A stretch of DNA of 64,000 nucleotides, taken from positions 1,178,001-1,242,000 of the forward strand of contig NZ_JAHXDI010000001.1 of assembly GCF_023091865.1 (NCBI RefSeq), in the 5' to 3' direction. The notes under the pieces were generated by a model. That model searched no databases. It saw only the letters and a list, made by a program, of their open reading frames with translations, and was not told the origin of the DNA. Each line of letters opens with the position of its first letter. Position 1 is the first letter of the stretch. This DNA is from Chromohalobacter moromii (GTDB lineage Bacteria; Pseudomonadota; Gammaproteobacteria; Pseudomonadales; Halomonadaceae). A program made the position numbers and the translations under genes. Below are positions 1-10,692 of this stretch, piece by piece.

Positions 1-1100
1 GATTCAATACGCGTTTTGGCGGTTCGGTGAAGGACTTCGACATCAGTCCTTACCTGAATCCCAAGGAAGCGCGCAAGATGGATCTGTTCATTCAGTACGG
101 CATCGCGGCGGCGGGTCAGGCCATCGCCGATGCCGGACTGGAGAGCGACGAAGACAACGCGGATCGCATCGGTGTGGCGATCGGTTCGGGCATCGGGGGG
201 TTGCCGATGATCGAGCATAACCACAATGCCTTGAATCGCGGTGGCCCGCGCAAGATCTCGCCGTTTTTCGTCCCCGGGTCGATCATCAATATGATCTCCG
301 GCAATCTGGCGATCCAGCATGGCTTTCGCGGCCCCAATATCGCCATTACCACGGCTTGTACCACGGGGACGCACAATATTGGCTACGCGGCCCGCACCAT
401 CGCCTATGGCGATGCAGATGCCATGGTCTGTGGGGGAGCCGAAATGGCCACCACGCCGTTGGGGCTGGGTGGTTTCTCGTCGGCGCGTGCGTTGTCTACG
501 CGTAATGATGATCCTGCCGCAGCAAGCCGCCCTTGGGATCGAGAACGAGATGGCTTCGTACTCTCCGATGGCGCCGGGGTACTGGTGCTCGAGGAGTACG
601 AGCATGCCAAACAGCGTGGCGCGCCCATCTATGCTGAGCTGTTGGGCTTTGGCATGAGCGACGATGCTTACCATATGACCGCACCCAATGGCAGTGGGGC
701 GGAAATGGCGATGCGCAATGCCGTCAAGGACGCCGCTATCGATGCCGGTCAGTTGGATTACATCAATGCACACGGGACCTCGACCCAAGCGGGCGATGTC
801 GCTGAGAGCCAGGCCGTGGAGCGCGTCATGGGCGAAGCGGCCAAGTCCGTAGCGGTTAGTTCCACGAAGTCGATGATCGGTCATCTGCTGGGAGCCGCCG
901 GCGCTGTCGAGGCGATATTCAGCGTGCTTGCCATTCGCGATAGCGTGGTGCCGCCGACCATCAACCTCGAAGACCCCGACGAGGGATGCACGCTCGATTA
1001 CGTGCCCAACGAGGCGCGTGAGAAGTCGGTGGTGTACAGCCTATCGAACTCCTTCGGTTTCGGCGGTACCAATGGGTCACTGATCTTCGGTCGCGTTTAG
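1..1100 (+). CDS. fabF: 3-oxoacyl-[acyl-carrier-protein] synthase II (FabF), 5' truncated by window edge
   Basis: Elongating condensing enzyme of type II fatty acid synthesis; it joins malonyl-ACP to a growing acyl-ACP in the cytosol. About 365 residues are visible, reading from base 3 ([13 protein letters not shown]); the usual length is near 413, so roughly the first 50 residues lie upstream. The thiolase-fold triad is present: Cys in [12 protein letters not shown], His in [11 protein letters not shown], and Lys/His in [14 protein letters not shown]. The Gly-rich tail [11 protein letters not shown] closes the domain. The stop is 5 bp before pabC, and the fabF-pabC-mltG-tmk-holB order is the conserved one in Pseudomonas and enterics. 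The call is very secure; only the start is missing. Confidence 0.97.
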   Translation, partial: FNTRFGGSVKDFDISPYLNPKEARKMDLFIQYGIAAAGQAIADAGLESDEDNADRIGVAIGSGIGGLPMIEHNHNALNRGGPRKISPFFVPGSIINMISGNLAIQHGFRGPNIAITTACTTGTHNIGYAARTIAYGDADAMVCGGAEMATTPLGLGGFSSARALSTRNDDPAAASRPWDRERDGFVLSDGAGVLVLEEYEHAKQRGAPIYAELLGFGMSDDAYHMTAPNGSGAEMAMRNAVKDAAIDAGQLDYINAHGTSTQAGDVAESQAVERVMGEAAKSVAVSSTKSMIGHLLGAAGAVEAIFSVLAIRDSVVPPTINLEDPDEGCTLDYVPNEAREKSVVYSLSNSFGFGGTNGSLIFGRV

Positions 1101-1105
1101 GCGTC

Positions 1106-1921
1106 ATGACCGACGACGCAGTGCCGTTCGACGATCGCGGCTTCGCTTATGGGGACGGTCTCTTTGAGACCGTCCTCGTGCGTGATGGGCAGCCTTTATT
1201 GTGGGACGCGCATCTACGGCGGTTGGCACGCGGTGCCGAGAGATTGGAAATCCCATTGCCGGATACGCAGACCTTGGCGAGCTTGCCAGGGCAGGCGGGG
1301 GCCGGGTTGTGCGTGCTCAAGTTGCTCGTGACCCGTGGCAGCGGTGGTCGTGGGTACGCATCTCCTGAATCGCCCGTGCCGCGCCTGCGTTGGCGATTCA
1401 TGCCTTTCATGCCGCAGTCCACGTATTGGCGCGATGGCGTACGCGTTCGCCTATGTCGGCTGCGCTTGGGTCACCAGCCTTTATTGGCGGGCATCAAGCA
1501 TCTCAACCGTCTCGAGAACGTCATGGCGCGTCGTGAGTGGCGCGATCCCGATGTTGCCGAAGGGGTGTTGTGCGATCAGCACGATCGTCTCGTCGAGGCG
1601 ACCAGCATGAACCTGGTCTGGAGGCGGCACGGCATTCTCGAGACTCCCGACCTGGCTGCATGTGGCGTGGAAGGCACGCTGTTGGCGGCGTTACGCGAGC
1701 GCTTGTCGATCCGCACGCGCGGAGTGGGGATCGAGGCGTTGATGGAGGCCGACGCAGCCTGGGTCATCAATTCGGTTCAGGGGGTTTGGCCCCTGAAACA
1801 GTTGGACGATGCCGACGGTACCTGCCTGAATCGATGGCCGGTACATACCGCGCATCGGTATCTGCAACAGCATGCCCATCCATTGCTGGGCTATCCTCAT
1901 GACGTCTTCGATGAGGCGTGA
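1106..1921 (+). CDS. pabC: aminodeoxychorismate lyase (PabC)
   Basis: PLP-dependent class IV aminotransferase-fold lyase that converts 4-amino-4-deoxychorismate to p-aminobenzoate and pyruvate in folate synthesis. The 271 residues match family size. The N-terminal block FDDRGFAYGDGLFET is the fold IV signature. The PLP lysine lies in AGIKHLNRLENVMARREW, and the later block LVEATSMNLVWRR is the cofactor-phosphate region. The ATG is 6 bp after the fabF stop. Its place between fabF and mltG is the standard pabC position, which separates it from D-amino-acid or branched-chain aminotransferases of the same fold. Confidence 0.94.
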   Translation: MTDDAVPFDDRGFAYGDGLFETVLVRDGQPLLWDAHLRRLARGAERLEIPLPDTQTLASLPGQAGAGLCVLKLLVTRGSGGRGYASPESPVPRLRWRFMPFMPQSTYWRDGVRVRLCRLRLGHQPLLAGIKHLNRLENVMARREWRDPDVAEGVLCDQHDRLVEATSMNLVWRRHGILETPDLAACGVEGTLLAALRERLSIRTRGVGIEALMEADAAWVINSVQGVWPLKQLDDADGTCLNRWPVHTAHRYLQQHAHPLLGYPHDVFDEA

Positions 1922-1935
1922 GACAAGGTATCGAC

Positions 1936-2937
1936 ATGCGAGTGGTGAAGGTTCTCATAGGGGTTGCGATATTGGCTGGCGTGGCAGTGTTGGGGGCCTA
2001 TCAGTATTGGCAATCCCGCCTGGCGGCCCCGCTGGCCCTCAATGAAACGACGATTTACGAAGTGCCGCGTGGGGCGGGATTCTTGCGCGTCATCGGCGAA
2101 CTCGAAGAGCGCGGCATCATCGATGCCACCTGGCCGTATCGCGTCCTGGCGCAATTGTCGCCCGACAAGGTCAACGGATTGCGTTCCGGCGAGTTCGAAC
2201 TCGACCCGGGAATGAGCGGCAACGACATGGTGGCGCGACTTTCCAGCGACAATGTCGTGTCCTATCGCTTTACCATTCCTGAAGGGTGGACGTTCGCGCA
2301 GATGCGCCGCGAACTGGATGCCGCTGCCAAGCTCGAGCATCGTACTCGAGAGATGAGCGATGAAGAGGTCATGGCGGCCTTGGGGCACGAAGATGAATAT
2401 CCTGAGGGGCGTTTCTTTCCCGATACGTATCGCTACCACAAGGGAATGACGGACCTTGAGGTATTGCGTCGCGCTTACCAACGCATGGCGACCATTCTGG
2501 CGGATGTCTGGGCGCAGCGGCATGACGACCTGCCGATCGATAGCGCCTACGACGCGCTCATCCTGGCTTCTTTGATCGAACGCGAGACAGGCGTTCCGGA
2601 AGAGCGACGCCAGATCGCCGGCGTCTTCACGCGACGCCTCGAAAGCGGCATGCGACTGCAAACCGATCCCACGGTGATTTATGGCATGGGAGACGACTAC
2701 GATGGCAACATCACGCGGGCCGACCTGCGTCGCGAGACGCCCTATAACACCTACGTGATCGACGGACTACCGCCGACGCCGATTGCCATGCCGGGCAAGG
2801 GAGCGTTGCAAGCCGCCGTGGATCCGGCCCCCGGGGATGCCTTGTACTTCGTCTCCCAGGGCGACGGCTCGCATCAATTTTCCAGTACGTTGGCCGAGCA
2901 CAATGCCGCGGTACGTCGTTACATTCTCAACCGCTGA
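1936..2937 (+). CDS. mltG: endolytic murein transglycosylase MltG (YceG family)
   Basis: Inner-membrane lytic transglycosylase that cleaves nascent peptidoglycan strands and so limits glycan length. 333 residues. An N-terminal membrane anchor (about residues 6-25, LIGVAILAGVAVLGAYQ) is followed by a LysM-like region and the YceG catalytic domain. The catalytic Glu falls in ASLIERETGVP, and QTDPTVIYG is the conserved C-terminal block. The ATG at 1936 was preferred over an upstream GTG that overlaps pabC, because it begins directly at the basic and hydrophobic anchor. It lies 14 bp after pabC and 18 bp before tmk, so it is probably cotranscribed with both. Confidence 0.95.
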   Translation: MRVVKVLIGVAILAGVAVLGAYQYWQSRLAAPLALNETTIYEVPRGAGFLRVIGELEERGIIDATWPYRVLAQLSPDKVNGLRSGEFELDPGMSGNDMVARLSSDNVVSYRFTIPEGWTFAQMRRELDAAAKLEHRTREMSDEEVMAALGHEDEYPEGRFFPDTYRYHKGMTDLEVLRRAYQRMATILADVWAQRHDDLPIDSAYDALILASLIERETGVPEERRQIAGVFTRRLESGMRLQTDPTVIYGMGDDYDGNITRADLRRETPYNTYVIDGLPPTPIAMPGKGALQAAVDPAPGDALYFVSQGDGSHQFSSTLAEHNAAVRRYILNR

Positions 2938-2946
2938 GCGGGGTAG

Positions 2947-4562
<1,616 letters not shown>

Positions 4563-4634
4563 CAACGCCACGCTGGCGAGGCATAAACATCGTGCATGCA
4601 GCGAGTCGTGCATCCTGACCGAGGAGTACTCCGC

Positions 4635-4964
4635 GTGGCACAAAAAGCTTTATCCCTTACGTTCCACGATATACAGACCCTACAGGCAGCTTATATGCCC
4701 TGGCTGGAGCGTGGCGGCGTCTTCGTGCCCACGCAGGAGCGCTATGCGCTTGGCGATGCGGTGTATCTGCTGATCACTTTGCCGGAGGATCCTGAGCGTC
4801 TACCGGTTTCGGGCACGGTCGCCTGGCTGTCGCCGCCGGGTGTCGGCGGGCGCCGCGTCCCGGGGATCGGCGTGCATTTCAGCGCCGCCGATCAGCGTGT
4901 GAGGGAGCTGATCGAGTCCCAGCTCGCAGGTGTCGCCGCCTCACGCCCCAGCTATACCCTTTAG
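4635..4964 (+). CDS. PilZ domain protein (type IV pilus PilZ-like)
   Basis: A small single-domain PilZ protein of 109 residues if it starts at GTG 4635. That start has a strong GAGGAG ribosome site seven bases upstream and yields VAQKALSLTFHD, matching the family N-terminus; an upstream ATG at 4596 would add 13 unlikely residues. PilZ proteins at this holB-adjacent position support type IV pilus assembly in Pseudomonas. The canonical c-di-GMP RxxxR motif is not obvious near the N-terminus, fitting the non-binding PilZ subtype. The stop codon lies inside an inverted repeat (4961-4986). The exact role here is inferred from synteny. Confidence 0.85.
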   Translation: MAQKALSLTFHDIQTLQAAYMPWLERGGVFVPTQERYALGDAVYLLITLPEDPERLPVSGTVAWLSPPGVGGRRVPGIGVHFSAADQRVRELIESQLAGVAASRPSYTL

Positions 4965-4986
4965 GCACTTTTCAGACAGTGCCTAA
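4961..4986. repeat. 26-bp palindromic repeat, copy 1
   Basis: A perfect 9-bp inverted repeat (TTAGGCACT / AGTGCCTAA) around an 8-base spacer TTTCAGAC. It overlaps the stop codon of the pilZ-domain gene and precedes tatD. A related pair of units sits at the stop of the DinG-type helicase near 22541-22602. It may act as a processing or termination hairpin, or be a dispersed REP-like element. Confidence 0.7.
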
Positions 4987-5030
4987 TGCCATGGGCTGGG
5001 CTACAGCCTTTTCGACTCTTTAGGTACCGC

Positions 5031-5858
5031 ATGTTCGTTGATTCTCACTGCCATCTCGATCGACTCGACCTCACCGCCCATGACGGCAAGCTCGACGGCG
5101 CCCTGGAAGCCGCTCGTCAACGGGGCGTGCGTCACTTCCTGGCGATTGCCGTCACGCTGGATGGCGTGCCTAACCTGGTCGATATCGCTCGCGCCCATGA
5201 TGACGTGTCGCTGTCCGCCGGCGTGCACCCGTTGCATCGGGTCGAGCATGAGCCTGACGTTCAAGCTATCGTCGACTGTGCCCAGCGTCATGACGCGGTG
5301 GCGATTGGCGAGACCGGGCTGGACTATCACTACGATGAAGTGGCTCACGATGTGCAGCGTCGGCGTTTCGCCGACCACCTGCGCGCCGCGCGCGAACTCG
5401 AACTGCCGGTGATCGTGCATACCCGTGATGCCAAGGAAGATACCTTGGCGTTGATTCGTGAACATACCGATCCCGCGGTGGGGGGCGTCTTGCATTGTTT
5501 CACCGAAGATCTCGACATGGCGCGTGAAGCGGTGAGACTGGGTTTCTACGTTTCGCTTTCCGGCATCGTGACCTTCCGTAACGCCACCTCGGTTCGTGAA
5601 CTGGCGCGCCTCGTGCCCCTTGACCGGCTATTGATCGAAACAGATAGCCCTTATCTGGCGCCGGTGCCGCATCGTGGCAAGCCCAATGAGCCGCAGTGGG
5701 TCGTGGAGGTGGCGGAATGCATTGCCGCCGAGCGGGGTATCAGTGTCGACGAAGTCGCGATGCAGACGAGCGCCAATTTCTATCGGCTGTTCCGCGCCGC
5801 ATTGCCCGAGGCGCCCGACGATGTGCGCGAGGCATTGTCACAGATGAGCGGCCAGTAA
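5031..5858 (+). CDS. TatD/YcfH family metal-dependent deoxyribonuclease
   Basis: TIM-barrel amidohydrolase-like hydrolase of the TatD family; characterised members are metal-dependent 3'-5' DNases or repair-related nucleases in the cytosol. 275 residues. Metal ligands are visible in DSHCHLD near the start, GETGLDYHY (Glu), PVIVHTRDA (His), GVLHCFT (His) and LIETDSPYL (Asp). The ATG at 5031 begins MFVDSHCHL, the family N-terminus; an upstream in-frame ATG at 4986 sits in the palindromic repeat and is disfavoured. Position after holB-pilZ points to the YcfH subgroup. Confidence 0.92.
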   Translation: MFVDSHCHLDRLDLTAHDGKLDGALEAARQRGVRHFLAIAVTLDGVPNLVDIARAHDDVSLSAGVHPLHRVEHEPDVQAIVDCAQRHDAVAIGETGLDYHYDEVAHDVQRRRFADHLRAARELELPVIVHTRDAKEDTLALIREHTDPAVGGVLHCFTEDLDMAREAVRLGFYVSLSGIVTFRNATSVRELARLVPLDRLLIETDSPYLAPVPHRGKPNEPQWVVEVAECIAAERGISVDEVAMQTSANFYRLFRAALPEAPDDVREALSQMSGQ

Positions 5859-5877
5859 CGTCCAGCGAGGAGCGAGC

Positions 5878-6432
5878 ATGCCACTAGAGTCGTTGACGGC
5901 ACATCTCGACGCATCACCCACGGCAGCGTTGCCGCCGGTCGATACCTGGAACCCGCCTTTCTGCGGTGACATGGCGTTGACCATTGCCGCTGATGGCCGC
6001 TGGTGGCATGAAGGTACGCCGATGGGGCGCGCACGTTTGGTACGCTTACTGTCGCGCCTGCTGCGTCGGGAAGAAGACGGCGATTATTATCTGGTCACGC
6101 CGGTCGAAAAGCTGCGTATCCAGGTTGAGGATCGCCCGTTTTTGATCGCCGATGCCGATTGTCGCGACGCAGTGTGGACGCTGACCACCAATCTCGGTGA
6201 TAGCGTCACGTTAGGCGCGCAACACCACCTCGTGCTCAGCCCCATGCCAGCCGGCGATCCGATTCCCGAGGTCGCCATTCGTTTCGGATTGTCGGCACGG
6301 CTCAACCGCAACGTCTACTATCGCCTGATCGATATTGCCGAGATGCATGAGACGTTCAACGGTAGCGAACTCGGGATATATAGCGACGGCGCCTGGCAGC
6401 CCCTCGGCCGGTTGCCCGAGGAGACACCGTGA
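5878..6432 (+). CDS. DUF1285 domain protein
   Basis: A 184-residue soluble protein of the DUF1285 family, whose biochemical role is not established. Recognisable features are the N-terminal PPVDTWNPPFCGDM, followed by a WWHEGTPMGR block with a later YYLVTPVEKLRI segment. It starts at ATG 5878 behind a good GAGGAG site and overlaps the next gene by 4 bp (GTGA), so translation of the helicase is probably coupled to it. No catalytic motif is evident. Confidence 0.85.
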   Translation: MPLESLTAHLDASPTAALPPVDTWNPPFCGDMALTIAADGRWWHEGTPMGRARLVRLLSRLLRREEDGDYYLVTPVEKLRIQVEDRPFLIADADCRDAVWTLTTNLGDSVTLGAQHHLVLSPMPAGDPIPEVAIRFGLSARLNRNVYYRLIDIAEMHETFNGSELGIYSDGAWQPLGRLPEETP

Positions 6433-8624
6433 GCGAGGCGACGCCCGAACAGCGTGCCGTGGTCGCGCATCTCGAGGGGCATGCGCGCGTGTCGGCGGTC
6501 GCCGGTGCCGGCAAGACCACCACGCTCGTGCAACGCGTCTTGCATCTGTTGGCCAACCGCGTGCCACCGCAACGCATGTTGGTGCTGATGTTCAATCGCG
6601 CCGCGCGCGAGGACTTCACTCACAAGCTGGCTCACGAGGCGGCGGGGCAGCGCCTTCCCGACGTGCGAACCTTTCATTCCATCGGTCATCGTTTGACCCA
6701 GACCCTGACGCGCTGGGGGTATCTGTCATCGCGTCAGTTGATCGCCGCCGATTGGCAGCGCGAGCGGCTGTTGCGTCAGGCAGTGCAGATGAGCCTGGAA
6801 CACGCCGACGACGGCCAGCGCCATGCCGCGCTGGAGTCGGATCGTCTCGAAGCGTTGGCGCAGTTCTGCGAGCTGGTCAAGGCCGAGATGTGCGCTCCGG
6901 AACTGCTCCACGAGCGCCTCGACTTCGGTGACGATACCCAGCACTTCTGCGAAGCGTATGCGGTCTTCGAGGAATTGCTCGAAGATCATGCCTTGATGAC
7001 CTACGCCGATCTTCTCTATCGGCCGCTGCGCTGCCTGGAAGCGACCCCCGAGGCGCGCTCGCGCGTGCAGGGCTTTCTCGATCATGTGATCGTCGACGAG
7101 TATCAGGACATCAACGAGGTGCAGCAGCGCTTGCTGGCCATTCTCGCAGGTGAGAGTGCGCAGGTGATGGCGGTGGGCGATGCCAATCAGTGCATCTATG
7201 AGTGGCGAGGCGCGCGCCCCGATGCCATGTTCGAACGCTTTACCACCTTGTTCGGCACCGCCCACGATTATCCGCTGTCGTATACCTTTCGCCATGGCCA
7301 TGTGTTGGCGTTGGCGGCCAATCATGCTATTCGCGCCAACCGCCGGCGTCCCGATCAGCTATGCCTGGCCGCACCCGGCACGCCGACGACCCGCGCCGAC
7401 GTGGCGGTGGGAAGCAGTGCGCTGCTCGATGCCCTTCAGCAATGGCACGGCGACGGGCGCGCCTTGGGCGAGGCCTGCGTACTGGTGCGCAGCTGGGCGT
7501 TGTCGGTCTCCGTGCAGTTACAGCTGTTGCGAGCCGGCATTCCATTCCGGCTCGCGCGTGAGGATCGCTTCGTGTTTCGTCTGCCGCTGGTGCAGGCGCT
7601 GGCGGGGTATCTGGCCCTGGCGCGAGACGGACGCCGTCTGCAGGATCCCGAGCAGCTCAACTTGCTGTTGTCGCAGCCGACGGTGTTCGTGCCTCGCGAG
7701 ACGCTGACCGCCTTGGCGCACCAACTGGCCCAGACCCAGCAATGGCCTGAGCGGCACGACCCTTTGTTGAATGCGTTGAAGCCGCTTCAGCGGCGCAACC
7801 TCAAGCGTCGCTGGCAGTTGTTATGCGAACTGCCACGCATGTCGAACTGGCCGCCGGCCAAGTTGCTCGAACATGTCGTCGAGGCCACTGAGGCGGATAA
7901 AGCCCTCAAGCGCTCCGCCTCGAGACGCGCCAAGGCCGAGGACGATGTGCGTCTGCTCGATGTGTTGATCGAACAGGCCGGTGAACTGGCCAACGACCCC
8001 GAAGGCTTCATCGAGCTACTGAGTCAGCCGGTGGAAGCGCGCGAGGATGGCGTGTTGGTGACCACGGTGCATGGCGCCAAGGGGCTCGAGTGGCCGATGG
8101 TCGCGCTGTGGGGTGTCAACGAGGAGGACTTTCCGCACTACACGCGTGAGACGCCTCTGGACGCCGAGCGCCTGGAAGAGGAGCGTCGCCTTTACTACGT
8201 AGCGATCACGCGCGCGCGTGAACGTTTGCTGGTCCTGCACGATGGCGGCGATCATCGTCCCAGTCGCTTCCTTGAGGAGACTGCATGGGACGACTGCCAC
8301 CGCGCCGCCGCCGCGCTCGGCGAGGCATCGCCCGACGCGTTGGCAGTGCGCGCCCCGGAGGTGGTCGGGCGTTATCTCGAACGTTGCGGACTGAATTTAG
8401 CCGTTACTCGCGCGTCAGAGCCAGCCGCTGAATCGGCACCTGCGACATGGTCGGTAGGGCAGTGGGTGCGGCATGACGTCTTCGGTGAGGGCGAGATCGT
8501 GGTGCTCGAGGGAGACCCCGCCAATCCAGTCATCGAGGTGCGCTTCACGCAGGCGGGGCGCCGGCGGTTAATCGCCGCGCGGGCCCCGTTGGAATGCGTA
8601 GCCGAGCAGGCAGTGCCGAGTTGA
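6429..8624 (+). CDS. UvrD/Rep-family superfamily I DNA helicase
   Basis: A 3'-5' SF1A helicase of 731 residues. Visible motifs are Walker A in VAGAGKTTTLVQRV, motif Ia, motif II DEYQDIN, motif III GDANQCIYEWRGA, motif IV YTFRHGH, motif V TTVHGAKGLEWP and motif VI RLYYVAITRARERLLV. The last ~60 residues (VGQWVRHDVFGEGEIVVLEG...) resemble the Tudor-like tail of UvrD/PcrA that in those proteins contacts RNA polymerase. It begins with GTG overlapping the DUF1285 stop. It is likely a repair or replication-restart helicase distinct from housekeeping UvrD and Rep; the exact subfamily cannot be fixed by eye. Confidence 0.9.
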   Translation: MSEATPEQRAVVAHLEGHARVSAVAGAGKTTTLVQRVLHLLANRVPPQRMLVLMFNRAAREDFTHKLAHEAAGQRLPDVRTFHSIGHRLTQTLTRWGYLSSRQLIAADWQRERLLRQAVQMSLEHADDGQRHAALESDRLEALAQFCELVKAEMCAPELLHERLDFGDDTQHFCEAYAVFEELLEDHALMTYADLLYRPLRCLEATPEARSRVQGFLDHVIVDEYQDINEVQQRLLAILAGESAQVMAVGDANQCIYEWRGARPDAMFERFTTLFGTAHDYPLSYTFRHGHVLALAANHAIRANRRRPDQLCLAAPGTPTTRADVAVGSSALLDALQQWHGDGRALGEACVLVRSWALSVSVQLQLLRAGIPFRLAREDRFVFRLPLVQALAGYLALARDGRRLQDPEQLNLLLSQPTVFVPRETLTALAHQLAQTQQWPERHDPLLNALKPLQRRNLKRRWQLLCELPRMSNWPPAKLLEHVVEATEADKALKRSASRRAKAEDDVRLLDVLIEQAGELANDPEGFIELLSQPVEAREDGVLVTTVHGAKGLEWPMVALWGVNEEDFPHYTRETPLDAERLEEERRLYYVAITRARERLLVLHDGGDHRPSRFLEETAWDDCHRAAAALGEASPDALAVRAPEVVGRYLERCGLNLAVTRASEPAAESAPATWSVGQWVRHDVFGEGEIVVLEGDPANPVIEVRFTQAGRRRLIAARAPLECVAEQAVPS

Positions 8625-8671
8625 GATCGTGCGAGATGCCCCGCCAGTCGGCGAGGACATCGTGAGCATGA

Positions 8672-10327
8672 CTACATGTTGGGGTAGTTGGGTCCACCGC
8701 CGCCTTCCGGCGCGACCCAGGTGATGTTCTGGGATGGATCCTTGATGTCGCAGGTCTTGCAGTGCACGCAGTTCTGGAAGTTGATCTGGAACTTGGGTTC
8801 GCCGTCTTCCTCGACGATCTCGTAAACCCCGGCAGGGCAGTAGCGCTGCGCGGGCTCGGCATATTCCGGCAAGTTGATGCGTACCGGAATCTCAGGATCG
8901 GTGAGCCGCAAGTGACAAGGTTGATCCTCTTCATGGTTGGTATTGGAGAGGAACACCGATGAAGACTTGTCGAACGAGAGCTTGCCATCCGGCTTGGGAT
9001 AGTCGATGGGCGTCACCTCGTTGGCATGGCGCATGCGCGCATGATCGGAGGTGGTGTCGTGCACGGTGGGTAATTTGCCGCCCAGGAGTTGGTCCAGGAA
9101 GTTGTAGGCGCCGCCCTTGACGGTGCCGTACTTGTGAATCGCCGGCCCGAAGCTTCGGCTTTCGGTCAACTCCGCCCAGGCCCAGCTGTTTTGCCATTTC
9201 GAGGTGAACGCGGTCAGCTCCGCGCCGCCTTCGTCGCCGCCCACGAAGGCCTCGAACACGCTCTCGGCCGCCACCAAGCCGGACTTCATCGCCATGTGGA
9301 TGCCCTTGATCTTGGCGAAGTTGAGCGTGCCAGCATCACAGCCGATCAACAAGCCGCCGGGGAAGGTCATCTTGGGCAGGCTATTGGCGCCTCCCTTGGT
9401 GATGGCGCGCGCCCCGTAGGAAACGCGGGAGCCACCTTCGAGATGTTGCTTGAGCACCGGGTGGTGCTTCATGCGCTGAAATTCATCGAAAGGCGAGAGG
9501 TAGGGGTTGTCGTAGGAAAGATCGACGATCAACCCCACTACTACCTGCTGATTGTCGGCATGGTAGAGAAACCAGCCACCATGAGTGTCGCTGGGCAGCG
9601 GCCAGCCTGAGCCATGCAAGACGCGTCCTGGCTCGTGCTGATCGGCGGGCACGTCCCAAAGTTCCTTGAAACCCAGGGCATAATGTTGGGGGTCGCGGCC
9701 TTCGTCGAGGTCGAAGCGCTCGATCAGACGCTTGCCGAGATGTCCGCGTGCGCCCTCGGCGAACAGCGTGTATTTGGCGCGTAGTTCCATGCCCGGCATA
9801 TGGCCGGGTTTTTCGCTGCCATCGGCGGCCACGCCCATGTCGCCGACGAGGATGCCGCGTACCGCGCCATCGTCATCATGCAGGCTTTCCTGGGCGGCGA
9901 AGCCGGGGAAAATTTCCACGCCGAGTTCTTCGGCCTGCTCGGCCAGCCAGCGACAAAGGTTGCCGGCGCTGATGACATAATTGTCATGTGCGCCGCCAGT
10001 GTTGTGCATGCTCTTGGGCACCAGGGCATTGGGTAGTTTCTGGGCGCTCTCGGCGTCCTTGAGCAGGTAGAGGTCGTCGCTGATCACGGGGGTGTTCAAT
10101 GGCGCGCCACGCGATTCCCAGTCGGGGAAGAGTTCGCGAAGGGCGCGTGTCTCGAGCACGGCACCGGACAGAATATGCGCGCCCACTTCGGAGCCTTTTT
10201 CGACCACGCAGACACTGAGTTCACGCTCTGCTTCGTGGGCCTGTTGCATCAGGCGACATGCCGCCGAGAGCCCGGATGGGCCGGCGCCGACGATGACGAC
10301 GTCGAAATCCATGTATTCGCGTTCCAC
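8672..10327 (-). CDS. electron transfer flavoprotein-ubiquinone oxidoreductase
   Basis: Membrane-associated ETF-QO (ETF dehydrogenase) that passes electrons from acyl-CoA and other dehydrogenases, via ETF, to ubiquinone. 551 residues. N-terminal FAD dinucleotide fold VVIVGAGPSGLSAA; C-terminal 4Fe-4S domain with Cys in YCPAGVYEI and CVHCKTCDIKDP; end motif PEGGGGPNYPNM typical of the family. A GTG start at 10327 is favoured because a GGAGG site lies about ten bases upstream; an internal ATG five codons later is possible. Divergent from etfBA, its electron donor, across a region holding a PsrA-like operator. Confidence 0.96.
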   Translation of the reverse strand: MEREYMDFDVVIVGAGPSGLSAACRLMQQAHEAERELSVCVVEKGSEVGAHILSGAVLETRALRELFPDWESRGAPLNTPVISDDLYLLKDAESAQKLPNALVPKSMHNTGGAHDNYVISAGNLCRWLAEQAEELGVEIFPGFAAQESLHDDDGAVRGILVGDMGVAADGSEKPGHMPGMELRAKYTLFAEGARGHLGKRLIERFDLDEGRDPQHYALGFKELWDVPADQHEPGRVLHGSGWPLPSDTHGGWFLYHADNQQVVVGLIVDLSYDNPYLSPFDEFQRMKHHPVLKQHLEGGSRVSYGARAITKGGANSLPKMTFPGGLLIGCDAGTLNFAKIKGIHMAMKSGLVAAESVFEAFVGGDEGGAELTAFTSKWQNSWAWAELTESRSFGPAIHKYGTVKGGAYNFLDQLLGGKLPTVHDTTSDHARMRHANEVTPIDYPKPDGKLSFDKSSSVFLSNTNHEEDQPCHLRLTDPEIPVRINLPEYAEPAQRYCPAGVYEIVEEDGEPKFQINFQNCVHCKTCDIKDPSQNITWVAPEGGGGPNYPNM

Positions 10328-10692
10328 GGCTTGATTTCCTCCATCTTCGCGTTGGGCGGTCGACGCGCCCGAGCATGCACGGCATCTTTCGATCAGCGAT
10401 GCATGGACAAGTCGCGTTTTTCTTGGTTGTATTCTAAAGATTGTATTTTAAACGATCGTTTGATTCCACTCGAGGTGGTCGGCCGGCATGATGTCATTTT
10501 CCAGCGAGTTTGTCGTCCGACGCGGCCATGACGGCGCTTCAGGGTTTGACCGGATTGGACGAGATCACGCAATATTATGTAGGGTCGCCGAGTGTTTAAC
10601 GGGCGACATTTTTCGGGACACGCCCCCTATCAAACGCTTGAATGAATTTATTCTAAGGGCATGCCTGCCGGTTCTAACCAAGCGAGGACACC
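10328..10692. other. 365-bp divergent intergenic region, ETF-QO/etfBA
   Basis: Carries the promoters of the ETF-QO gene (-) and etfB (+). The central part (about 10420-10470) is locally AT-rich and contains the perfect palindrome described separately. No convincing ORF or RNA gene was seen. Confidence 0.7.
10449..10462. promoter_or_regulatory. candidate PsrA operator
   Basis: The perfect 12-bp palindrome AAACGATCGTTT occupies 10450-10461 and is followed by G. It fits the published Pseudomonas PsrA box, G/C-AAAC-N2-4-GTTT-G/C, with N4 = GATC. PsrA is a TetR-family repressor released by long-chain fatty acids. It lies between the two divergent ETF transcription units, where a fatty-acid sensor would make sense. 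Binding is inferred. Confidence 0.55.
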
